Part shown: positions 6,128-10,278 of the stretch, one piece after another
Layout: each line of letters begins with the position of its first letter
Numbering within the stretch: the stretch's first letter is position 1
Assembly (NCBI GenBank): GCA_003510825.1
Contig: DOKO01000472.1
Span: forward strand, 1-10,278
Direction of reading: 5' to 3'
From: Stenotrophomonas sp.
GTDB lineage: Bacteria; Pseudomonadota; Gammaproteobacteria; Xanthomonadales; Xanthomonadaceae
DNA: 10,278 bases
Made by a program: the position numbers and the translations under genes
The notes under the pieces: model-generated
What the model was told of the DNA's origin: nothing
The model's database searches: none
Seen by the model: only the letters and a program-made list of their open reading frames with translations

Positions 6128-6919
6128 TCACCGCGTGACCGCACCCGCCGCTTCGAAGGCCGCGTCGAACAGGCGCTGCACCGGCGGGCCCATCTCACCC
6201 ATCAGCAGGGCCAGCAGGAACAGGCCCAGCAGCAGCGAAACCGGCAGGCCCAGCTGGATCGGGTTCATTGCGGGCGCTGCACGCGCCAGCACGCCGAAGG
6301 CGAGGTTCACCGCCAGCATCGCCACCGTCAACGGGATGGCCAGGGTGAGGGCGCCGCGCAGGGCAGTCAGCAACAGGGTCGGGGCGATACTGAAGAAGGC
6401 GTTCGGGTCGGGCAGGGGCGCACCGATCGGCAGCGCGCGGTAGCTGTCCACCACCAGCGAGATCAACGCCAGGTGGCCGTTGGCGGTGAAGAACAGCAGG
6501 CCGAACAGCAGGTAGAACCACTGGCCGATGACGCCGGACGTGCCGCCGCGCAGCGGATCGCTCATCTGCGCGAAGGCCAGGCCGGTGCCCTGCGCGACCA
6601 GTTCGCCGGCCATGGCGCCGGCCTCGAAGATCAACCGCAGCATGAAGCCGATGGACACGCCGATGGCGAGTTCACGGGCGATGGTCAGCACGGTGGCGGC
6701 GTCGAAGCCGGTCCATTCCGGTACCGGCGGCAGCAGCGGGGCGAGGGCGATGGACAGGGTGCCGGCCAGGATCACGCGGATCCGCTGCGGCACCGCGCGG
6801 GTGCCGATCATGGGCATGGCCATCGCCACCGCGCCGATGCGCAGCATCGTCCACAGCACCGTGGCGATCATGCTGAAGGCCTGCAGGCCGTCGGCAGCCA
6901 TCTGGGTGGCGGCATCCAT
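6128..6919 (-). CDS. fliR: FliR, flagellar export gate subunit
   Basis: FliR is the single-copy subunit that completes the FliP-FliQ-FliR helical channel through which flagellar proteins enter the export path. The 263-residue product has the normal length. It shows several hydrophobic helices and the conserved opening VLWTMLRIGAVAMAMPMIGTRAVPQRIRV (residues 21-49), then FEAGAMAGELVAQGTGLAFAQ and a C-terminal helix ending LLALLMGEMGPP. It starts 13 bp after the fliQ stop with AGGAA about ten bases upstream. An internal Met at residue 7 has no ribosome site. The stop lies in a small inverted repeat (GTCAC-CGC-GTGAC at 6127-6139). It is the last gene of the tight fliL-R block. Confidence 0.96.
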   Translation of the reverse strand: MDAATQMAADGLQAFSMIATVLWTMLRIGAVAMAMPMIGTRAVPQRIRVILAGTLSIALAPLLPPVPEWTGFDAATVLTIARELAIGVSIGFMLRLIFEAGAMAGELVAQGTGLAFAQMSDPLRGGTSGVIGQWFYLLFGLLFFTANGHLALISLVVDSYRALPIGAPLPDPNAFFSIAPTLLLTALRGALTLAIPLTVAMLAVNLAFGVLARAAPAMNPIQLGLPVSLLLGLFLLALLMGEMGPPVQRLFDAAFEAAGAVTR

Positions 6920-6932
6920 CAGCGCGTGTTTC

Positions 6933-7202
6933 CTAGCCGATCAGGTGTGGAATGCGCTGGAACAGCAGCGTGGTGAATTCGACCAGGTGGCCGATCAGCA
7001 GGCTGCCCAGGGCAAACAGCACGGCCGTCAATGCGGCGGCCTTGGCGACGAAGGCGATGGTCGGCTCGTTGAGCTGGGTCGCAGCCTGCACCACGCCCAC
7101 CACCACGCCCACCACCAGCACGGTGAGCAGCAGCGGGCCGGCCACCCACAACACGGTGATCAGGCCGCCACGCAGTTCGGTCAAGGCAAGTTCGGGAGAC
7201 AT
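6933..7202 (-). CDS. fliQ: FliQ, flagellar export gate subunit
   Basis: FliQ is a small helical-hairpin protein, several copies of which wrap the FliP-FliR core of the export gate in the inner membrane. At 89 residues it has exactly the usual length. It has two hydrophobic helices (about 14-38 and 52-76) joined by the conserved cytoplasmic stretch QAATQLNEPTIAFVAK (residues 39-54). The ATG has GGAA seven bases upstream. It is separated from fliP by 64 bp containing a SMAG hairpin, the only wide joint in the fliL-R block, and from fliR by 13 bp. Confidence 0.95.
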   Translation of the reverse strand: MSPELALTELRGGLITVLWVAGPLLLTVLVVGVVVGVVQAATQLNEPTIAFVAKAAALTAVLFALGSLLIGHLVEFTTLLFQRIPHLIG

Positions 7203-7215
7203 CGTTGTTCCATCG

Positions 7216-7238
7216 GTAGCGCCGGGCCATGCCCGGCG
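7216..7238 (+). repeat. SMAG element 4, single, between fliP and fliQ
   Basis: GTAG (7216-7219) followed by a perfect 8-bp palindrome, CGCCGGGC (7220-7227) and GCCCGGCG (7231-7238), with a CAT loop. The stem sequence differs from elements 1-3, so it is another sub-type of the same GTAG family. It sits between two genes of one operon, and the mRNA would carry a very stable hairpin about 14 bases before the fliQ start. Confidence 0.75.
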
Positions 7239-7249
7239 GGGCGTGTTTC

Positions 7250-7280
7250 ATTCACGCCGGATTGATTCACGCCGGATTGA
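7250..7280 (-). repeat. 15-bp tandem duplication over the fliP stop codon
   Basis: The unit TTCACGCCGGATTGA occurs twice without a gap at 7251-7265 and 7266-7280, and the period extends one base to 7250. On the coding strand the fliP end reads F-N-P-A-stop, then I-N-P-A-stop in the same frame. The length is a multiple of three, so the stop codon and the last residues are duplicated in frame. Confidence 0.95.
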
Positions 7281-8043
7281 AGCTGGCCGCCAACGTACCC
7301 ACCGTCAGCACCCAGCCATCGACCAGCACGAACAGCAGAATCTTGAACGGGGCCGACACCAGCATCGGCGACAGCATCATCATGCCCATCGACATCAGCA
7401 CGCTGGCCACCACCAGATCGATGATCACGAACGGGATGAAGATCAGGAAACCGATCTCGAAGGCGGTCTTCAGTTCACTGGTGACGAACGAGGCCACCAG
7501 CACCGGGAACGGGATCGCGTCGGGGTTGGCGTAGGTGCCGTGGCCGGCGATGCCGGCGAAGGTCATCAGGTCGGTCTCGCGGATCTGCGCCAGCATGAAG
7601 CCGCGCAGCGGCTGCGTGGTCAGGGTCCACGCGGTCTGGAAGTCGATCTCGCCGTTGAGGTAGGGCGCCATGCCCGTGCTCCACGCCTTGTCCCAGGTCG
7701 GCATCATGATCATCGCGGTCAGGAACAGGGCCAGGCCCAGCAGCACCTGGTTGGACGGTGTCTGACCGGTGCCCAGCGCCTGCCGCAGCAGGCCCAGCAC
7801 GATGATGATGCGGGTGAACGAAGTCAGCACCAGCAGCATCGACGGGATCAGGGTGATCGCCGTCATCAGCAGCAGGGTCTGCAACGGCAGGCTGACCGGC
7901 TGGCCGCCGATCTTGCCGACGTTGACGTCTGGCAGCGCGGCCGGCGCACCGGGCGCGGCAAACGCCAGCACGGGCAGCAGGCACAGGGCGATCAACAGCA
8001 GCCACGACAGAACGGTGGCGGGGCGGGTACGGGCGACACGCAT
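7267..8043 (-). CDS. fliP: FliP, flagellar export gate core protein
   Basis: FliP forms the five-subunit core of the export gate channel. The 258-residue product begins with a cleavable signal peptide, which is usual for flagellar FliP: a basic start, a hydrophobic stretch at residues 11-28, and a likely cut after AFA at 27-29. Family signatures follow: LTSFTRIIIVLGLLRQALGT (73-92), QTPSNQVLLGLALFLT (94-109) and the methionine-rich loop MSMGMMMLSP (217-226), which in FliP closes the pore. The start is one base after the fliO stop, so coupling is likely. The end carries a 15-bp duplication that repeats the stop codon. Confidence 0.97.
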   Translation of the reverse strand: MRVARTRPATVLSWLLLIALCLLPVLAFAAPGAPAALPDVNVGKIGGQPVSLPLQTLLLMTAITLIPSMLLVLTSFTRIIIVLGLLRQALGTGQTPSNQVLLGLALFLTAMIMMPTWDKAWSTGMAPYLNGEIDFQTAWTLTTQPLRGFMLAQIRETDLMTFAGIAGHGTYANPDAIPFPVLVASFVTSELKTAFEIGFLIFIPFVIIDLVVASVLMSMGMMMLSPMLVSAPFKILLFVLVDGWVLTVGTLAASFNPA

Positions 8044-8044
8044 G

Positions 8045-8452
8045 TCAGGGGTCCTTGCGCAGCCGCTGTTGCAGCAGCTGGGCGAAATTCGGCAGGTTCT
8101 TGAAGTCCGGCACGCGCGCCGGCGCGGGCGGCGGCAGCGGCTCGGAAAGGGTGTGCAGCGTATTGATGCTGCCGGCGGTCACGCCCAGCAGCAGCTGCTG
8201 GCCATTGACCTCGACCACCACCACGCGCTCCTTGGCGCCAACATTCAGGCTGGCCACCAGCTTCATGCCTTCCGGCGGGCGGAAGCCGCTGCCCGGCATG
8301 CGCTTGAGCAGCCAGCCGAGGCCGACCACCAGCGCCAGCACCGCCAGCAGCGCCAGCACCGCGCCGAACAGGCTCGGTGCACTGGCCGCATGCTGGCCGA
8401 TCTGCGGGGTGGTCTTCGCAGCAGCCTGGGCGGTGGCGAGCAGCAGGCTCAA
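8045..8452 (-). CDS. fliO: FliO, export gate assembly factor (TTG start)
   Basis: FliO is a bitopic membrane protein that helps FliP assemble and is not part of the finished gate. The 135-residue product has one membrane helix (about 28-50) followed by a basic junction (KRMPGSG). A soluble domain comes next with the FliO/FliZ-type pattern LNVGAKERVVVVEVNGQQLLLGVT (69-92), and then a Pro-rich stretch. The start is TTG: GGAG lies six bases upstream, the TTG overlaps the fliN stop by 4 bp (TTGA), and no ATG or GTG start fits before the membrane helix. A rare start codon may keep this assembly factor at a low level. Confidence 0.93.
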   Translation of the reverse strand: MSLLLATAQAAAKTTPQIGQHAASAPSLFGAVLALLAVLALVVGLGWLLKRMPGSGFRPPEGMKLVASLNVGAKERVVVVEVNGQQLLLGVTAGSINTLHTLSEPLPPPAPARVPDFKNLPNFAQLLQQRLRKDP

Positions 8453-8784
8453 CGCAGTCTCCGGATCCGCTCGCTCGGGCTGACCACGTCGGTCAGGCGC
8501 ACGCCGAAGCGATCGTTGATGACCACCACTTCGCCATGGGCGATCAGGGTGCCGTTGACGAACACATCCAGCGATTCGCCGGCGCCGCGTTCCAGCTCCA
8601 CCACCGAGCCCTGGTTGAGCTGCAGCAGGTTGCGGATCGGCAGGCGGGCGCGGCCGACTTCCAGCGACAGGGTCACCGGCACGTCGAGGATCACGTCCAG
8701 GTTCAGGTCCGGGCCGATCGACTCGTCGGCCTGCAGGTTGCCGAACTGGGCCGGGGTCGGTTCGAGGGCGTCGATATCGTTCAT
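8449..8784 (-). CDS. fliN: FliN, flagellar C-ring switch protein
   Basis: FliN forms the base of the C-ring with FliM, takes part in direction switching and docks the export ATPase complex through FliH. The 111-residue product consists of a short acidic leader and one SpoA/surface-presentation domain (about 31-103), with LDVPVTLSLEVGRARLPIRN and the typical ending GEVVVINDRFGVRLTDVVSP. The frame is open upstream to 8913, but the ATG at 8784 is preferred: it has AGGAAG seven bases before it, it overlaps the fliM stop (ATGA), and the extension would be an Arg/His-rich shadow of fliM. Confidence 0.96.
   Translation of the reverse strand: MNDIDALEPTPAQFGNLQADESIGPDLNLDVILDVPVTLSLEVGRARLPIRNLLQLNQGSVVELERGAGESLDVFVNGTLIAHGEVVVINDRFGVRLTDVVSPSERIRRLR
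8459..8462 (-). promoter_or_regulatory. Ribosome binding site deciding the fliO TTG start
   Basis: GGAG on the minus strand, six bases before TTG at 8452, inside the last codons of fliN. It is the main direct evidence for the rare start codon of fliO. Confidence 0.65.
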
Positions 8785-9785
8785 TGCGGGTCTTCCTGGA
8801 TGACGGGTACGCGCGGGCGGGTGCCCGGCGGATGGGTAGCGGTGATCTTCACGGCGTTCATGCCGTTGGCGACGCCGAATTCGCCGGTGAACACGGGGAT
8901 GTTCTCCACGCACAGCGGCACCTGCGGGTTCAGCTCGATCGGCAGGATGTCGCCGACTTTCAGCCGGGTCAGGTCACGCAGGGTCATGCGCTTGCTGGCC
9001 AGCACGCTGGACAGGGTCACTTCGGCGATGTTGAGCTGCTCGCGCAGCATCACGCCCCAGCTGGCATCGCGATCATTGCGGTCGCTCTGGATGCCGGCGT
9101 CGAGCAGTTCGCGGATCGGCTCCAGCATCGAGTACGGCAGGGTGACGTGGATGTCGCCGCCACCTCCGTCGAGTTCGACGTGCAGGCGGCACACCACCAC
9201 GTATTCGCGCGGCGTCACGATGTTGGCGAAGTGCGGGTTGATTTCCGAATTGATGTATTCGAAATCCACTTCCATCACCGGTGCCCAGGCTTCGCGCAGG
9301 TCGGCGAAGGTCTGCTTCAGCAGCAGCTGGATCACCCGCATTTCGGTAGCGGTGAACTCGCGGCCTTCGATGCGGGTCGGGTAGCGCCCGTCACCGCCGA
9401 AGAAGTTGTCGACGATGGCGAACACCAGGGTCGGCTCGAACACGATCAGGCCGGTGCCTCGCAGCGGCTTGAAGCGGATCAGGTTCAGGTTGGTCGGCAC
9501 ATACAGCGAGTGCATGTAATCGTTGAACTTGATCAGCTCGATGCCGCGCACCGAGAGTTCGGCCGAGCGGCGGATCAGGTTGAACAGGCCGATCCGCCAC
9601 AGGCGCGCGAAACGCTCGTGGACCATTTCCAGGGTCGGCATGCGACCGCGGATGATCCGGTCCTGGCTGGCGAAATCGTATGAACGGGCCTCGCCACTGG
9701 GCGCCTCCGGTTCGGTTTCGACCGCACCACTGTCCACGCCATGGAGCAGGGCATCGATCTCATCCTGGGACAGCAGGTCATTCAT
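8781..9785 (-). CDS. fliM: FliM, flagellar motor switch protein
   Basis: FliM is the C-ring protein that binds phosphorylated CheY and changes rotation. The 334-residue product has the N-terminal CheY-binding motif LSQDEIDALLHG (5-16) and a CheC-like middle domain (about 45-230) with the FliG-contacting GGDG at 130-133 in FFGGDGRYP. A C-terminal SpoA domain (about 250-320) pairs with FliN and includes LKVGDILPIELNPQVPLCV. All expected parts are present at normal length. It starts 12 bp after fliL and overlaps fliN by 4 bp. Confidence 0.98.
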   Translation of the reverse strand: MNDLLSQDEIDALLHGVDSGAVETEPEAPSGEARSYDFASQDRIIRGRMPTLEMVHERFARLWRIGLFNLIRRSAELSVRGIELIKFNDYMHSLYVPTNLNLIRFKPLRGTGLIVFEPTLVFAIVDNFFGGDGRYPTRIEGREFTATEMRVIQLLLKQTFADLREAWAPVMEVDFEYINSEINPHFANIVTPREYVVVCRLHVELDGGGGDIHVTLPYSMLEPIRELLDAGIQSDRNDRDASWGVMLREQLNIAEVTLSSVLASKRMTLRDLTRLKVGDILPIELNPQVPLCVENIPVFTGEFGVANGMNAVKITATHPPGTRPRVPVIQEDPQ

Positions 9786-9797
9786 CGCGGGCAGCCC

Positions 9798-10278
9798 TTA
9801 CTGGGTCACGAAGCTGGTGAACAGCAGATCGTCGGCGCCGTTGCTGCCGGTCTCGGCCTTGAGCACCTTCTGCACTTCGGCCAGCGAATTGGCCTGCAGC
9901 TTCTGCTTGCCGGCGATGTCGGCGATCTGGTCGGAGGTGACCTGCGAGAACAGCATCAGCAGGCGTGCACGGATGGCCGGGGCGTGGGTCTTGATCGCTT
10001 CCAGCGCGGCCGGATCACGGGTCATCAGCTGTACTTCCACCTGCAGGTAGCGCGGGCCGTCCACCGAACCGTTGAGGTTGACCACGAAGGCCGGGTCCAG
10101 CGCGAAGTACTGCGCCGGAGCCGGCACGGCACCCTTCTTCGGGGCCTCGGCGGTCTTGTCTTCGTGCTTGGACTGGTTGAAGAACCAGACGCCGCCACCG
10201 GCGGCACCTGCGGCCAGCACGGCCACCAGGGCGGTGATCAACAGCGGACTGCGCGGCTTGGCGGCCTTGTCCTTGTCG
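9798..10278 (-). CDS. fliL: FliL, flagellar motor/stator-associated protein (N-terminus outside the window)
   Basis: FliL is a single-pass inner-membrane protein that surrounds stator units and supports torque under load. The visible 159 residues begin in a Lys/Asp-rich cytoplasmic leader (DKDKAAKPRSP), followed by one membrane helix (LLITALVAVLAAGAAGGGVWFF). The periplasmic domain has the family strand pattern FALDPAFVVNLNG and RYLQVEVQLMTRD, and the C-terminal half holds ARLLMLFSQVTSDQIADIAGK. The frame runs open to the window edge, so the true start is beyond 10278. The TTG at 10241 falls inside the membrane helix and is not a start. The stop is TAA, 12 bp before fliM. Confidence 0.95.
   Translation of the reverse strand, partial: DKDKAAKPRSPLLITALVAVLAAGAAGGGVWFFNQSKHEDKTAEAPKKGAVPAPAQYFALDPAFVVNLNGSVDGPRYLQVEVQLMTRDPAALEAIKTHAPAIRARLLMLFSQVTSDQIADIAGKQKLQANSLAEVQKVLKAETGSNGADDLLFTSFVTQ

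Noticed and set aside
6117..6139. GTAG followed by an inverted repeat at the end of fliR, possibly a fifth SMAG
   Set aside because: The stem (GTCAC-CGC-GTGAC) does not follow GTAG directly and is only 5 bp perfect; part of it is fliR coding sequence. Chance or a decayed copy cannot be separated.
6919..7251. 110-codon minus-strand frame starting in the fliP-fliQ gap
   Set aside because: It overlaps fliQ out of frame and its first part is the SMAG hairpin. FliQ itself accounts for the region.
6952..8103. 383-codon plus-strand frame opposite fliQ and fliP
   Set aside because: His/Gln-rich shadow of two well-identified genes; no ribosome site or family match.
8785..8913. N-terminal extension of fliN
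   Set aside because: Arg/His-rich out-of-frame reading of fliM; the ATG at 8784 has a good ribosome site and the usual 4-bp overlap.

Overview
The window is a stretch of the chromosomal flagellar locus of a high-GC gammaproteobacterium, most likely Stenotrophomonas (S. maltophilia complex) or a close Xanthomonadaceae relative. The evidence is the gene order fliL-M-N-O-P-Q-R / GGDEF-EAL gene / flhB-flhA-flhF, strong G/C preference at third codon positions, and four short palindromes that begin with GTAG and match the SMAG (REP-type) family known from S. maltophilia. Genus is inferred; no search was run.

All genes lie on the minus strand, so transcription runs from high to low coordinates. Reading that way: fliL (N-terminus cut by the window edge), fliM, fliN, fliO, fliP, fliQ and fliR form a tight block. 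fliM/fliN and fliN/fliO overlap by 4 bp, fliO/fliP are 1 bp apart, and fliO starts with TTG. The only loose joint is fliP/fliQ, 64 bp holding a SMAG hairpin and a 15-bp tandem duplication that copies the fliP stop codon. After a 152-bp gap comes a 726-residue MHYT-GGDEF-EAL protein with every recognisable catalytic motif intact. A 149-bp gap with two convergent SMAG elements and a good sigma-54 promoter candidate leads to flhB, which overlaps flhA (GTG start) by 4 bp. A 145-bp gap then precedes flhF, whose C-terminal part lies outside the window.

The genes build one machine. FliP, FliQ, FliR, FlhB and FlhA form the flagellar type III export gate, with FliO as its assembly factor. FliM and FliN make the C-ring switch, FliL supports the stator and motor, and FlhF places the polar flagellum. 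The embedded membrane protein probably makes and/or breaks c-di-GMP, which in many polar flagellates controls flagellar transcription and motor function.

I found no new mobile system, RNA gene or CRISPR. The unusual material is small-scale. One SMAG is translated as the C-terminal tail of the c-di-GMP protein, and the neighbouring SMAG supplies its stop codon. A seven-C tract just before this tail means that gaining or losing one base would end the protein inside the first SMAG. No stretch longer than 300 bases lacks a gene.
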